Source: Eunapius fragilis (Eukaryota > Porifera > Demospongiae > Spongillida > Spongillidae). From it: a stretch of DNA of 64,000 nt. Positions 29,023 to 42,513 of this stretch are shown here, one piece after another (position 1 is the stretch's first letter; every line of letters begins with the position of its first letter). Location of the stretch: positions 248,001 through 312,000 of the forward strand of contig OY811991.1 in assembly GCA_963681505.1 (NCBI GenBank), written 5' to 3'. A program made the translations under genes and the position numbers. Under the pieces are notes generated by a model, which did no database searches, had not been told where the DNA came from, and saw only the letters and a program-made list of their open reading frames with translations.

Positions 29023-30288
29023 TTGGTAGTGGGATTGGTAGTGGGATTGGTAGTGGGATTGGGAGTGGGATTGGTAGTGGGATTGGTAGTGGGATTGGTA
29101 GTGGGATTGGTAGTGGGATTGGTAGTGGGAATGGTAGTGGGATTGGTTGCGGGATTGGTAGTGGGATTGGTAGTGGGATTGGTAGTGGGATTGGTAGTGG
29201 GATTGGTAGTGGGATTGGTAGTGGGATTGGTAGTGGGATTGGTAGTGGGATTGGTAGTGGGTTTGGTAGTGGTAGTGGTAGTGGTAGTGGGATTGGTAGT
29301 GGGATTGGTAGTGGGATTGGTAGTGGGATTGGTAGTGGGATTGGTAGTGGGATTGGTTGTGGGATTGGTAGTGGGATTGGTAATGGGATTGGTAGTGAGA
29401 TTGGTAGTGGGATTGGTAGTGGGATTGGTAGTGGGATTGGTAGTGGGATTGGTAGTGGTAGTGGTAGTGGTAGTGGTAGTGGGATTGGTAGTGGGATTGG
29501 GATTGGTAGTGGGATTGGTAGTGGGATTGGTAGTGGGATTGGTATTGGGATTGGTAGTGGGATTGGTAGTGGGATTGGTAGTGGGATTGGTAGTGGGATT
29601 GGTAGTGGTAGTGGTAGTGGGATTGGTAGTGGTAGCAGTAGTGGTAGTGGGATTGGTAGTGGGATTGGTAGTGGATTGGTAGTGGGAATGGTAGTGGGAT
29701 TGGTAGTGGGATTGGTTGTGGGATTGGTAGTGGGATTTGTAGTGGGATTGGTAGTGGGATTGGTAGTGGGATTGGTAGTGGGATTGGTAGTGGGATTGGT
29801 AGTGGGATTGGTAGTGGGATTGGTAGAGGGATTGGTAGTGGGATAGGTAGTGGGATTGGTAGTGGGATTGGTAGTGGGATTGGTAGTGGGATTGGTAGTG
29901 GGATTGGTAGTGGGATTGGTAGTGGGATTGGTAGTGGGATTGGTAGTGGGATTGGTAGTGGTAGTGGTAGAGGTAGTGGGATTGGTAGTGGGATTGTAAT
30001 TGGTAGTGGTAGTGATAGTGGGATTGGTAGTGGGATTGGTAGTGGGATTGGTAGTGGGATTCGTAGTGGGTTTGGTAGTGGGATTGGTAGTGGGATTGGT
30101 AGTGGGATTGGTAGTGGGATTGGTAGTGGGATTGGTAGTGGGATTTGTAGTGGGATTGGTAGTGGTAGTGGTAGTGGGATGGGTTGTGGGATTGGTAGTG
30201 GGATTGGTAGTGGTAGTGGTAGTGGTAGTGGGATTGGTTGAGGGATTGGTAGTAGGATTGCTAGCGGGATTGGTAGTGGGATTGGTAT

Positions 30289-31370
30289 TATTACAGATTG
30301 AACCCGTGAAAGTGCAGCAATTGGTCGCAGCGCGCCGAATTGTGCCGAATTGTTGCAGATTGTTGCAGATTGATCCCGCGATAATGCAGCTATCCATCGC
30401 AGCGCTCCGAATTGCGCCGAATTGATACAGATTGATCCCGTGAAAGTGCAACAATCTGTCGCATCGCGCCGAATTGCGCTGAGTTGTTACAGATTGATCC
30501 CGTGTATGTGCAGCAATCGTTTGTTCCACGCCGAATTGCGCCGAATTGTTACAGATTGGTCCAGCCGAAGCGCACCAATCCGTCCATGTGCGACTAATTG
30601 TGCCGAATTGTTACAGATAGAACCCGTGAAAGTGCAGCAATCAGTAGCAGCGCGCTGAATTGTGCCGAATTGATGGATATTGGTCCCGCGAAAGTGCACC
30701 AATCCGTCGCAGCGCGCCGAATTGCGCCGAATTGTCACAGATTGATCCCGTGAATGTGCAGCAATCGGTCACACCACGCCGAATTGCGCCGCATTGTTAC
30801 AGATTGATCCTGCGAAAGTGCAGGATTCCGTCGCAGCGCGCCGAATTGCGCTGAATTGTTACAGATTTGTCCCGATGAAAGTGCAGCAATCCGTTGCAGC
30901 GCACCGAATTGTTACAGATTGGTTCCGCGAAAGTGGTGCAATCTGTCGCAGCGCGCCGAATTGTGCCGAATTGTTGCAGATTGATCCCGCAAAAGTGCAC
31001 CAATTCGTTGCAGCGCGCCGAATTGCTCTGAATTGTTACAGATTGAACCCGTGAAAGTGCAGCAATTGGTCGCAGCGCGCCGAATTGTGCCGAATTGTTG
31101 CAGATTGATCCCGCGATAATGCAGCAATCCATCGCAGCGCGCCGAAATGTGTCGAATTGTTACAGATTGATCCCGTGAAAGTGCAACAATCTGTCAAATC
31201 GCGCCGAATTGCGCTGAGTTGTTACAGATTGATCCCGTTAATGTGCAGCAATCGGTCGTACCACGCCGAATTACGCCGAATTGTTACAGATTGGTCCAGC
31301 CGAAGGGCACCAAACCGTCCATGCGCGCCGAAATGCGCCGAATTGATGGGGATTGATCCCGCCATAAGGG
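30289..31370 (+). repeat. 62-bp CpG-rich satellite, block 1
   Basis: Units of about 62 bp follow the order GAATTGTTACAGATTG, ATCCCGTGAAAGTGCAGCAA, TCCGTCGCAGCGCGCC, GAATTGCGCC. Some units lack the final 11 bp. Each full unit has about eight CpGs. The block enters through GGTATTATTACAGATTGAAC and leaves through GATCCCGCCATAAGGGATTG into the next 12-mer array. Short open frames here follow the repeat and are not genes. Confidence 0.95.
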
Positions 31371-33187
31371 ATTGGTAGCGGGATTGGTAGTGGTAATTGA
31401 AGGGGTAGTGGGATTGGTAGTGGGATTGGTAGTGTAGTGGAAGTGGGATTGGTAGTGGTAGTGGGATTGGTAGTTGTAGTGGTAGTGGGATTGGTAGTGG
31501 GATTGGTAGGGGTAGTGGTAGAGGTAGTGGGATTAGTAGTGGAAGAGGTAGTGGTAGTGGGATTGGTAGTGGATTGGTAGTGCGACTGGTAGTGGTAATT
31601 GTAGTGGTAATCTGATTGGTAGGGGGATTAGTAGTGGTAGTGGTAGTGGGATGGGTAGTAGTAGTGGTAGTGATAGTGGGATTGGTAGAGGGAGTGGTTG
31701 TGGGATTGGTAGTGGGATAAACAGTGGTAATTGTAGTGGTTGCGTGAATGGTAGTGGGATTGGTAGTGGGATTGGTAGTGGTAGTGGTAGTGGGATTGGT
31801 AGTGGGATTGGTAGTGGGATTGGTAGTGGGATTAGTAGAAGTAGTGGTAGTGGTAGTGGGATTGGTAGTGGGATTTATAGTGGAAATTCTAGTGGTAGTG
31901 GGATTGGTAGGGGAATTGGTAGTGGTAGTGGTAGTGGGATTGGTAGTGGTAGTGGTAGTGGGATTGGTAGTGGGATTGGTAGTGGTAGTGGTAGTGGGAA
32001 TGGTAGTGGGATTGGTAGTGGTAGTGGTAGAGGGATTGGTAGTTGGATTGGTAGTGGGATTAGTAGTGGGATTGGTAGTGGGATTGGTAGTGGGATTGGT
32101 AGTGGGATTGGTAGTGGTAGTGGTAGTGGGATTGGTAGTGGGATTGGTAGTGGGATTGGTAGTGGGATTGGTAGTGGGATTGGTAGTGGGATTGGTAGTG
32201 GGATTGGTAGTGGGATTGGTAGTGGGATTGGTAGTGGGATTGGTAGTGGGATTGGTAGTGGGATTGGTAGTGGGTTTGGTAGTGGGATTGGTAGTGGGAG
32301 TGGTAGTGGGATTGGTAGTGGCATTGGTAGTGGGATTGGTAGTGGGATTGGTAGTGGGATTGGAAGTGCTAGTGGTAGTGGGATTGGTAGTGGGATTGGT
32401 AGTGGGATTGGTAATGGGATTGGTAGTGGGATTGGTAGTGGGATTGGTAGTGGGATTGGTAGTGGGATTGGTAGTGGGATTGGTAGTGGTAGTGGTAGTG
32501 GTAATGGTAGTGGGATTGGTAGTGGGATTGGGATTGGTAGTGGGATTGGTAGTGGGATTGGTAGTGGGATTGGTAGTGGGATTGGTAGTGGGATTGGTAG
32601 TGGGATTGGTAGTGGTAGTGGTAGTGGGATTGGTAGTGGTAGCGGTAGTGGTAGTGAGATTGGTAGTGGGATTGGTAGTGGATTGGTAGTGGGAATGGTA
32701 GTGGGATTGGTAGTGGGATTGGTTGTGGGATTGGTAGTGGGATTTGTAGTAGGATTGGTAGTGGGATTGGTAGTGGGATTGGTAGTGGGATTGGTAGTGG
32801 GATTGGTAGTGGGATTGGTAGTGGGATTGGTAGTGGGATTGGTAGAGGGATTGGTAGTGGGATTGGTAGTGGGATTGGTAGTGGGATTGGTAGTGGTAGT
32901 GGTAGAGGTAGTGGGATTGGTAGTGGGATTGTAATTGGTAGTGGTAGTGATAGTGGGATTGGTAGTGGGATTGGTAGTGGGATTGGTAGTGGGATTCGTA
33001 GTGGGTTTTGTAGTGGGATTGGTAGTGGGATTGGTAGTGGGATTGGTAGTGGGATTGGTAGTGGTAGTGGTAGTGGGATTGGTTGTGGGATTGGTAGTGG
33101 GATTGGTAGTGGTAGTGTTAGTGGTAGTGGGATTGGTTGTGGGATTGGTAGTAGGATTGCTAGCGGGATTGGTAGTGGGATTGGTAT
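31371..33187 (+). repeat. 12-mer array, composite block 1
   Basis: This is a GGTAGTGGGATT array with a fixed start (GGTAGCGGGATTGG, then GGTAATTGAAG, GTAGTGTAGTGG, GGGGGATTAGTAGTGG, AACAGTGGTAATTGTAGTGG, TTGCGTGAATGG) and a fixed end (GCTAGCGGGATTGG then GGTATTATTACAG). The ordered rare variants mark it as a homologue of the blocks at 34435, 37622, 40518 and 44169. Confidence 0.95.
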
Positions 33188-34434
33188 TATTACAGATTGA
33201 ACCCGTGAAAGTGCAGCAATTGGTCGCAGCGCGCCGAATTGTCCCGAATTGTTGCAGATTGTTGCAGATTGATCCGCGATAATGCAGCAATCCATAGCAG
33301 CGCTCCGAATTGCGCCGAATTGATACAGATTTTTCCCGTGAAAGTGCAACAATCTGTCGCATCGCGCCGAATTGCGCTGAGTTGTTACAGATTGATCCCG
33401 TGAATGTGCAGCAATCGTTCGTTCCACGCCGAATTGCGCCGAATTGTTACAGATTGGTCCAGCCGAAGCGCACCAATCCGTCCATGCGCGACTAATTGTG
33501 CCGAATTGTTACAGATAGAACCCGTGAAAGTGCAGCAATCAGTAGCAGCGCGCTGAATTGTGCCGAATTGTTGGATATTGGTCCCGCGAAAGTGCACCAA
33601 TCCGTCGCAGCGCGCCGAATTGCGCCGAATTGTCACAGATTGATCCCGTGAAAGTGCAGCAATCCGTCGCAGCGCACCGAATTACGCTGAGTTGTTACAG
33701 ATTGATCCCGTGAATGTGCAGCAATCGGTCACACCACGCCGAATTGCGCCGAATTGTTACAGATTGATCCTGCGAAAATGCAGGATTCCGTCGCAGCGCG
33801 CCGAATTGCGCTGATTTCTTACAGATTTGTCCCAGTGAAAGTGCAGCAATCCGTTGCAGCGCGCCGAATTGTTACAGATTGGTTCCGCGAAAGTGGTGCA
33901 ATCTGTCGCAGCGCGCCGAATTGTTAAAGATTGATCCCGTGAAAGTGCAGCAATCCGTCGCAGCTCGCCGAATTGTTACAGATTGGTTCCGCGAAAGTGG
34001 TGCAATCTGTCGCAGCGCGCCGAATTGTGCCGAATTGTTGCAGATTGATCCCGCAAAAGTGCACCAATAAGTTGCAGCGCGCTGAATTGCTCTGAATTGT
34101 TACAGATTGAATCCGTGAAAGTGCAGCAATTGGTCACAGCGCGCCGAATTGTGCCGAATTGTTGCAGATTGATCCCGGCGAAGCGCACCAATCCGTCCAT
34201 GCGCACCGAATTGCGCCGAATTGATACAGATTGATCCCGTGAAAGTGCAACAATCTGTCGCATCGCGCCGAATTGCGCTGAGTTGTTACAGATTGATCCC
34301 GTGAATGAGCAGCAATCGGTCGTACCACGCCGAATTGCGCCGAATTGTTACAGATTGGTCCAGCCGAAGGGCACCAAACCGTCCATGCGCGCCGAAATGC
34401 GCCGAATTGATGGGGATGGAACCCGCCATAAGGG
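33188..34434 (+). repeat. 62-bp CpG-rich satellite, block 2
   Basis: It has the same family and junctions as the block at 30289. Unit variants occur in similar order, for example GATCCTGCGAAAATGCAGGA and TTCCGCGAAAGTGGTGCAAT, so it is a copy of the whole block and not an independent expansion. Confidence 0.95.
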
Positions 34435-35970
34435 ATTGGTTGCGGGATTGGTAGTGGTAATTGAAGTGGTAGTGGGATTGGTAGTGGGATTGGTAGTGTA
34501 GTGGAAGTGGGATTGGTAGTGGTAGTGGGATTGGTAGTGGTAGTGGTAGTGGGATTGGTAGTGGGTATGGTAGGGGTAGTGGTAGAGGTAGTGGGATTAG
34601 TAGTGGCAGTGGTAGTGGTAGTGGGATTGGTAGTCGATTGGTAGTGGGATTGGTAGTGGTAATTGTAGTGGTAGTCTGATTGGTAGGGGGATTAGTAGTG
34701 GTAGTGGTAGTGGGATTGGTAGTAGTAGAGGTAGTGGTAGTGGGATTGGTAGAGGGAGTGGTTGTGGGATCGGTAGTGGGATTAACAGTGGTAATTGTAG
34801 TGGTTGCGTGAATGGTAGTGGGATTGGTAGTGGGATTGGTAGTGGTTGCGTGAATGGTAGTGGGATTGGTAGTGGGATTGGTAGTGGTAGTGGTAGTGGG
34901 ATTGGTAGTGGGATTGGTAGTGGGATTGGTAGTGGGATTGGTAGTGGTGGTGGTAGTGGGATTGGTAGTGGGATTGGTAGTGGGATTGGTAGTGGGATTG
35001 GTAGTGGGATTGGTAGTGGTAGAGGTAGTGGGATTGATAGAGGGATTGGTAGTGGGATTGGTAGTGGGATTGGTAGTGGGATTAGTAGAAGTAGTGGTAG
35101 TGGTCGTGGGATTGGTAGAGGGATTTATAGTGGAAATTCTAGTGGTAGTGGGATTGGAAGGGGAATTGGTAGTCGTAGTGGTAGTGGGATTGGTAGTGGT
35201 AGTGGTAGTGGGATTGGTAGTGGGATTGGTAGTGGTAGTGGTAGTGGGACTGGTAGTGTGATTGTAAGTGGTAGTGGTAGTGGGATTGGTAGTTGGATTG
35301 GTAGTGGGATTGGTAGTGGGATTGGTAGTGGGATTGGTAGTGGGATTGGTAGTGGGATTGGTAGTGGTAGTGGTGATGGGATTGGTAGTGGGATTGGTAG
35401 TGGGATTGGTAGTGGGATTGGTAGTGGGATTGGTAGTGGGATTGGTAGTGGGATTGGTAGTGGGATTGGTAGTGGGATTGGTAGTGGGATTGGAAATGGG
35501 ATTGGTAGTGGGATTGGTAGTGGGATTGGTAGTGGGATTGGTAGTGGGATTGGTAGTGGGATTGGTAGTGGGATTTGTAGTGGTAGTGGTAGTGGTAGTG
35601 GGATTGGTAGTGGGATTGGGATTGGTAGTGGGATTGGTAGTGGGATTGGTAGTGGGATTGGTAGTGGGATTGGTAGTGGGATTGGTAGTGGGATTGGTAG
35701 TGGGATTGGTAGTGGGATTGGTAGTGGTAGTGGTAGTGGGATTGGTAGTGGTAGTGGTAGTGGTAGTGGGATTGGTAGTGGGATTAGAAGTGGGATTGGT
35801 AGAGGGAATGGTAGTGGGATTGGTAGTGGGATTGGTTGTGGGATTAGTAGTGGGATTGGTAGTGGGATGGTAGTGGGATTGGTAGTGGGATTGGTAGTGG
35901 GATTGGTAGTGGGATTGGTAGTGGGATTGGTAGTGGGATTGGTAGTGGGATTGGTAGTGGGATTGGTATT
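34435..35970 (+). repeat. 12-mer array, composite block 2
   Basis: It is homologous to 31371-33187, with the TTGCGTGAATGG module duplicated (near 34804 and 34846). It ends in GGTATTATTACAG but lacks the GCTAGC variant seen in blocks 0, 1 and 4. Confidence 0.95.
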
Positions 35971-37621
35971 ATTACAGATTGAACCCGTGAAAGTGCAGCA
36001 ATTGGTCGCAGCGCGCCGAATTGATACAGATTGATCCCGTGAAAGTGCAACAATCTGTCTCATTGCGCCGAATTGCGCTGAGTTGTTACAGATTGATCCC
36101 GTGAATGTGCAGCAATCGTTCGTTCCACGCCGAATTGCACCGAATTGTTACAGATTGGTCCAGCCGAAGCGCACCAATCCGTCCATGCGCGACTAATTGT
36201 GCCGAATTGTTACAGATAGAACCGGTGAAAGTGCAGCAATCGGTAGTAGCGCGCTGAATTGTGCCGATTTGTTGCATATTGCTCCCGCGAAAGTGCACCA
36301 ATCCGTCGCAGCGTGTCGAATTGCGCCGAATTGTTACAGATTGATCCCGTGAAAGTGCAGCAATCCGTCGCAGCGCGCCGAATTACGCTGAGTTGTTACA
36401 GATTGATCCCGTGAATGTGCAGCAATCGGTCACACCACGCCTCATTGCGCCGAATTGTTACAGATTGATCCTGCGAAAATGCAGGATTCCGTCGTAGCGC
36501 GCCGAATTGCGCTGAATTGTTACAGATTTGTCCCGATGAAAGTGCAGCAATCCGTTGCAGCGCGCCAAATTGTTACAGATTGGTTCCGCGAAAGTGGTGC
36601 TATCTGTCGCAGCGCGCCGAATTGTGCCGAATTGTTGCAGATTGATCCCGCAAAAGTGCACCAATCCATTGCAGCGCGCCGAATTGCGCTGAATTGTTAC
36701 AGATTGAACCCGTGAAAGTGCAGCAATTGGTCGCAGCGCGCCGAATTGTGCCGAATTGTTGCAGATTGATCCCGCGATAATGCAGCAATCCGACGCAGCG
36801 CGCCGAATTGATACAGATTGATCCCGTGAAAGTGCAACAAACTGTCGCATCGCGCCGAATTGCGCTGAGTTGTTACACATTGATCCCGTCAATGTGCAGC
36901 AATCGGTCGTACCACGCCGAATTGCGCCGAATTGTTACAGATTGGTTCAGCCGAAGCGCACCAATCCGTCCATGCACGCCGAATTGCGCCGAATTGTTAC
37001 AGATAGAACCCGTGAAAGTGCAGCAATCGGTATAAGCGCGCTGAATTGTGCCGAATTGTTACATATTGCCCCCGCGAAAGTTCACCAATCCGTCGCAGCG
37101 TGCCGAATTGTTACAGATTGATCCCGTGAAAGTGCAGCTATCCGTCGCAGCCCGCCGAATTGTTACAGATTGGTTCCGCGAAAGTGGTGCAATCTGTCGC
37201 AGCGCGCCGAATTGTGCCGATTTGCTGCAGATTGATCCCGCTAAAGTGCACCAATTCGTTGCAGCGCGCCGAATTGCTCTGAATTGTTACAGATTGAACA
37301 TGTGAAAGTGCAGCAATTGGTCGCAGCGCGCCGAAATGTGCCGAATTGTTGCAGATTGATCCCGCGAAAATGCAGCAATCCATCGCAGCGCGCCGAATTG
37401 TGCCGAATTGTTACAGATTGATCCCGTGAAAGTGCAACATTCTGTCGCATCGCGCCGAATTGCGCTGAGTTGTTACAGATTGATCCCGTGAAAGTGCAGC
37501 AATCGGTCGTACCACGCCGAATTGCGCCGAATTGTTACAGATTGGTCCAGCCGAAGGGCACCAAACCGTCCATGCGCGCCGAAATGCGCCGAATTGATGG
37601 GGATTGATCCCGCCATAAGGG
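35971..37621 (+). repeat. 62-bp CpG-rich satellite, block 3
   Basis: About 1.65 kb of 62-bp units, longer than blocks 1, 2 and 4. It has the same entry and exit junctions and contains diverged unit forms such as GCATATTGCTCCCGCGAAAG. Confidence 0.95.
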
Positions 37622-39341
37622 ATTGGTAGCGGGATTGGTAGTGGAAATTGAAGGGGTAGTGGGATTGGTAGTGGGATTGGTAGTGTAGTGGAAGTGGGAT
37701 TGGTAGTGGTAGTGGGATTGGTAGTGGTAGTGGTAGTGGGATTAGTAGTGGGATTGGTAGGGGTAGTGGTAGAGGTAGTGGGATTAGTAGTGGCAGTGGT
37801 AGTGGTAGTGGGATTGGTAGTCGATTGGTAGTGGGATTGGTACTGGTAATTGTAGTGATAGTCTGATTGGTAGGGGGATTAGTAGTGGTAGTGGTAGTGG
37901 GATTGGTAGTAGTAGTGGTAGTGGTAGTGGGATTGGTAGAGGGAGTGGTAGTGGGATCGGTAGTGGGATTAACAGTGGTAATTGTAGTGGTTGCGTGAAT
38001 GGTAGTGGGATTGGTAGTGGGATTGGTTGTGGTAGTGGTAGTGGGATTGGTAGTGGGATTGGTAGTGGGATTGGTAGTGGGATTGGTAGTGGTGGTGGTA
38101 GTGGGATTGGTAGTGGGATTGGTAGTGGGATTGGTAGTGGGATTGGTAGTGGGATTGGTAGTGGTAGTGGTAGTGGGATTGGTAGTGGGATTGGTAGTGG
38201 GATTGGTAGTGGGATTGGTAGTGGGATTGGTAGTGGGATTGGTGGTGGGATTTGTAGTGGGATTGGTAGTAGGATTGGTAGTGGGATTAGTAGAAGTAGT
38301 GGTAGTGGTAGTGGGATTGGTAGAGGGATTTATAGTGGAAATTCTAGTGGTAGTGGGATTGGTAGGGTAATTCGTAGTCGTAGTGGTAGTGGGATTGGTA
38401 GTGGTAGTGGTAGTGGGATTGGTAGTGGGATTGGTAGTGGTAGTGGTAGTGGGAATGGTAGTGGGATTGTAAGTGGTAGTGGTAGTGGGATTGGTAGTTG
38501 GATTGGTAGTGGGATTGGTAGTGGGATTGGTAGTGGATTGGTAGTGGGAATGGTAGTGGGATTGGTAGTGGGATTGGTAGTGGTAGTGGTAGTGGGAATG
38601 GTAGTGGGATTGTAAGTGGTAGTGGTAGTGGGATTGGTAGTTGGATTGGTAGTGGGATTGGTAGTGGGATTGGTAGTGGATTGGTAGTGGGAATGGTAGT
38701 GGGATTGGTAGTGGGATTGGTTGTGGGATTGGTAGTGGGATTTGTAGTGGGATTGGTAGTGGGATTGGTAGTGGGATTGGTAGTGGGATTGGTAGTGGGA
38801 TTGGTAGTGGGATTGGTAGTGGGATTGGTAGAGGGATTGGTAGTGGGATTGGTAGTGGGATTGGTAATGGGATTGGTTGTGGGATTGGTAGTGGGATTGG
38901 TAGTGGGATTGGTAGTGGGATTGGTAGTGGGATTGGTAGTGGGATTTGTAGTGGTAGTGGTAGTGGTAGTGGGATTGGTAGTGGGATTAGGATTGGTAGT
39001 GGGATTGGTAGTGGGATTGGTAGTGGGATAGGTGGTGGGATTGGTAGTGGGATTGGTATTGGGATTGGTAGTGGGATTGGTAGTGGGATTGGTAGTGGTA
39101 GTGGTAGTGGGATTGGTAGTGGTAGTGGTAGTGGTAGTGGGATTGGTAGTGGGATTAGAAGTGGGATTGGTAGTGGGAATGGTAGTGGGATTGGTAGAGG
39201 GATTGGTTGTGGGATTGGTAGTGGGATTGGTAGTGGGATTGGTAGTGGGATTGGTAGTGGGATTGGTAGTGGCATTGGTAGTGGGATTGGTAGTGGGATT
39301 GGTAGTGGGATTGGTAGTGGGATTGGTAGTGGGATTGGTAT
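37622..39341 (+). repeat. 12-mer array, composite block 3
   Basis: It is homologous to the other composite 12-mer blocks. The segment with GGAATGGTAGTGGGATTGTAA and GGTAGTTGGATTGG occurs twice in tandem (about 38450-38560 and 38590-38700), a short internal duplication of roughly 140 bp. Confidence 0.95.
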
Positions 39342-40517
39342 TATTACAGATTGAACCCGTGAAAGTGCAGCAATTGGTCGCAGCGCGCCGAATTGATACA
39401 GATTGATCCCGTGAAAGTGCAACAATCTTTCTCATCGCGCCGAATTGCGCTGAGTTGTTACAGATTGATCCCGTGAATGTGCAGCAATCGTTCGTTCCAC
39501 GCCGAATTGCACCGAATTGTTACAGATTGGTCCAGCCGAAGCGCACCAATCCGTCCATGCGCGACTAATTGTGCCGAATTGTTACAGATAGAACCCGTGA
39601 AAGTGCAGCAATCGGTAGTAGCGCGCTGAATTGTGCCAACTTGTTGCATATTGCTCCCGCGAAAGTGCACCAATCCGTCGCAGCGTGCCGAATAGCGGAG
39701 AATTGTTACAGATTGATCCCATGAAAGTGCAGCAATCTGTCGCAGCGCGTCGAATTACGCTGAGTTGTTACAGATTGATCCCGTGAATGTGCAGCAATCG
39801 GTCACACCACGCCTCATTGCGCCGAATTGTTACAGATTGATCCTGCGAAAGTGCAGGATTCTGTCGCAGCGCGCCGAATTGCGCTGAATTGTTACAGATT
39901 TGTCCCGATGAAAGTGCAGCAATCCGTTACAGCGCGCCGAATTGTTACAGATTGGTTCCGCGAAAGTGGTGCAATCTGTCGCAGCACGCCGAATTGTGCC
40001 GAATTGTTGCAGATTGATCCCGCAAAAGTGCACCAATCCATTGCAGCGCGCCGAATTGCGCTGAATTGATACAGATTGAACCTGTGAAAGTGCAGCAATT
40101 GCTCGCAGCGCGCCGAATTGTGCCGAATTGTTGCAGATTGATCCCGCGATAATGCAGCAATCCGACGCAGCGCGCCGAATTGATACAGATTGATCCCGTG
40201 AAAGTGCAACAATCTGTCGCATCGCGCCGAATTGCGCTGAGTTGTTACAGATTGATCCCGTGATAATGCAGCAATCCATCGCAGCGCGCCGAATTGTGCC
40301 GAATTGTTACAGATTAATCCCGTGAAAGTGCAACATTCTGTCGCATCGCGCCGAATTGCGCTGAGTTGTTACAGATTGATCCCGTGAAAGTGCAGCAATC
40401 GGTCGTACCACGCCGAATTGCGCCGAATTGTTACAGATTGGTCCAGCCGAAGGGCACCAAACCGTCCATGCGCGCCGAAATGCGCCGAATTGATGGGGAT
40501 TGATCCCGCCATAAGGG
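39342..40517 (+). repeat. 62-bp CpG-rich satellite, block 4
   Basis: It has the same family, entry and exit junctions. Unit variants match block 3 closely in its first half, so blocks 3 and 4 are sister copies. Confidence 0.95.
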
Positions 40518-42513
40518 ATTGGTAGCGGGATTGGTAGTGGTAATTGAAGGGGTAGTGGGATTGGTAGTGGGATTGGTAGTGTAGTGGAAGTGGGATTGGT
40601 AGTGGTAGTGGGATTGGTAGTGGTAGTGGTAGTGGGATTAGTAGTAGGATTGGTAGGGGTAGTGGTAGAGGTAGTGGGATTAGTAGTGGCAGTGGTAGTG
40701 GTAGTGGGATTGGTAGTCGATTGGTAGTGGGATTGGTACTGGTAATTGTAGTGATAGTCTGATTGGTAGGGGGATTAGTAGTGGTAGTGGGATTGGTAGT
40801 AGTAGTGGTAGTGGTAGTGGGATTGGTAGAGGGAGTGGTAGTGGGATCGGTAGTGGGATTAACAGTGGTAATTGTAGTGGTTGCGTGAATGGTAGTGGGA
40901 TTGGTAGTGGGATTGGTAGTGGTAGTGGTAGTGGGATTGGTAGTGGGATTGGTAGTAGGATTGGTAGTGGGATTGGTAGTGGTGGTGGTAGTGGGATTGG
41001 TAGTGGGATTGGTAGTGGGATTGGTAGTGGGATTGGTAGTGGGATTGGTAGTGGTAGTGGTAGTGGGATTGGTAGTGGGATTGGTAGTGGGATTGGTAGT
41101 GGGATTGGTAGTGGGATTGGTAGTGGGATTGGTGGTGGGATTGGTAGTGGGATTGGTAGTAGGATTGGTAGTGGGATTAGTAGAAGTAGTGGTAGTGGTA
41201 GTGGGATTGGTAGAGGGATTTATAGTGGAAATTCTAGTGGTAGTGGGATTGGTAGGGGAATTCGTAGTCGTAGTCGTAGTGGGATTGGTAGTGGTAGTGG
41301 TAGTGGGATTGGTAGTGGGATTGGTAGTGGTAGTGGTAGTGGGAATGGTAGTGGGATTGTAAGTGGTAGTGGTAGTGGGATTGGTAGTTGGATTGGTAGT
41401 GGGATTGGTAGTGGGATTGGTAGTGGGATTGGTAGTGGGATTGGTAGTGGGATTGGTAGTGGGATTGGTAGTGGTAGTGGTGATGGGATTGGTAGTGGGA
41501 TTGGTAGTGGGATTGGTAGTGGGATTGGTAGTGGGATTGGTAGTGGGATTGGTAGTGGGATTGGTAGTGGGATTGGTAATGGGATTGGTAGTGGGATTGG
41601 TAGTGGGATTGGTGGTGGGATTGGTAGTGGGATTGGTAGTGGGATTGGTAGTGGGATTTGTAGTGGTAGTGGTAGTGGTAGTGGGATTGGTAGTGGGATT
41701 AGGATTGGTAGTGGGATTGGTAGTGGGATTGGTAGTGGGATTGGTAGTGGGATTGGTAGTGGGATTGGTAGTGGGATTGGTAGTGGGATTGGTAGTGGGA
41801 TTGGTAGTGCTAGTGGTAGTGGGATTGGTAGTGGGATTGGTAGTGGGATTGGTAGTGGGATTGGTAATGGGATTGGTAGTGGGATTGGTAGTGGGATTGG
41901 TAGTGGGATTGGTAGTGGGATAGGTAGTGGGATTGATAGTGGTAGTGGTAGTGGTAGTGGTAGTGGTAGTGGGATTGGTAGTGGGATTGGGATTGGTAGT
42001 GGGATTGGTAGTGGGATTGGTAGTGGGATTGGTAGTGGGATTGGTAGTGGGATTGGTAGTGGGATTGGTAATGGTAGTGGTAGTGGGATTGGTAGTGGTA
42101 GCGGTAGTGGTAGTGGGATTGGTAGTGGGATTGGTATTGGATTGGTAGTGGGAATGGTAGTGGGATTGGTAGTGGGATTGGTTGTGGGATTGGTAGTGGG
42201 ATTGGTAGTGGGATTGGTAGTGGGATTGGTAGTGGGATTGGTAGTGGGATTGGTAGTGGGATTGGTAGTGGGATTGGTAGTGGGATTGGTAGTGGGATTG
42301 GTAGTGGGATTGGTAGTGGGATTGGTAGTGGGATTGGTAGTGGGATTGGTAGTGGGATTGGTAGTGGGATTGGTAGTGGGATTGGTAGTGGGATTGGTAG
42401 TGGGATTGGTAGTGGGATTGGTAGTGGTAGTGGTAGTGGTAGTGGGATTGGTAGTGGGATTGGTAGTGGGATTGCTAGCGGGATTGGTAGTGGGTTTGGT
42501 AGTGGGATTGGTA
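40518..42513 (+). repeat. 12-mer array, composite block 4
   Basis: It is homologous to composite blocks 1-3, sharing the start module and the GCTAGCGGGATTGG then GGTATTATTACAG end. It also contains GGTAGTGCTAGTGG and GGGATTGGGATTGG variants. Confidence 0.95.

Larger units (their letters stand above)
13201..30288 (+). repeat. 12-bp GT-rich minisatellite array (17 kb)
   Basis: The unit is GGTAGTGGGATT, mixed with runs of its half unit GGTAGT. The plus strand has six G, four T, two A and no C per unit, so C appears only as point variants. Rare variants (GGTAGAGGTAGT, GATTGTAAATGG, GGTTGT, GATTCGTAGTTGG, GGTAATGGG) mark larger modules. The module with GTAAATGG recurs at 13979, 14567, 15191, 15911, 16247, 16798, 17722, 17962, 18513, 19665, 22034, 22610, 23366, 23690, 26396, 27139, 27343 and 27895. 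The spacings are multiples of 12 except two that are one base short. Five of six frames are open (GSGI, VVGL, NPTT, IPLP, SHYQ) because 12 is a multiple of three. The open frame jumps at small indels, so coding constraint is not supported. Confidence 0.97.
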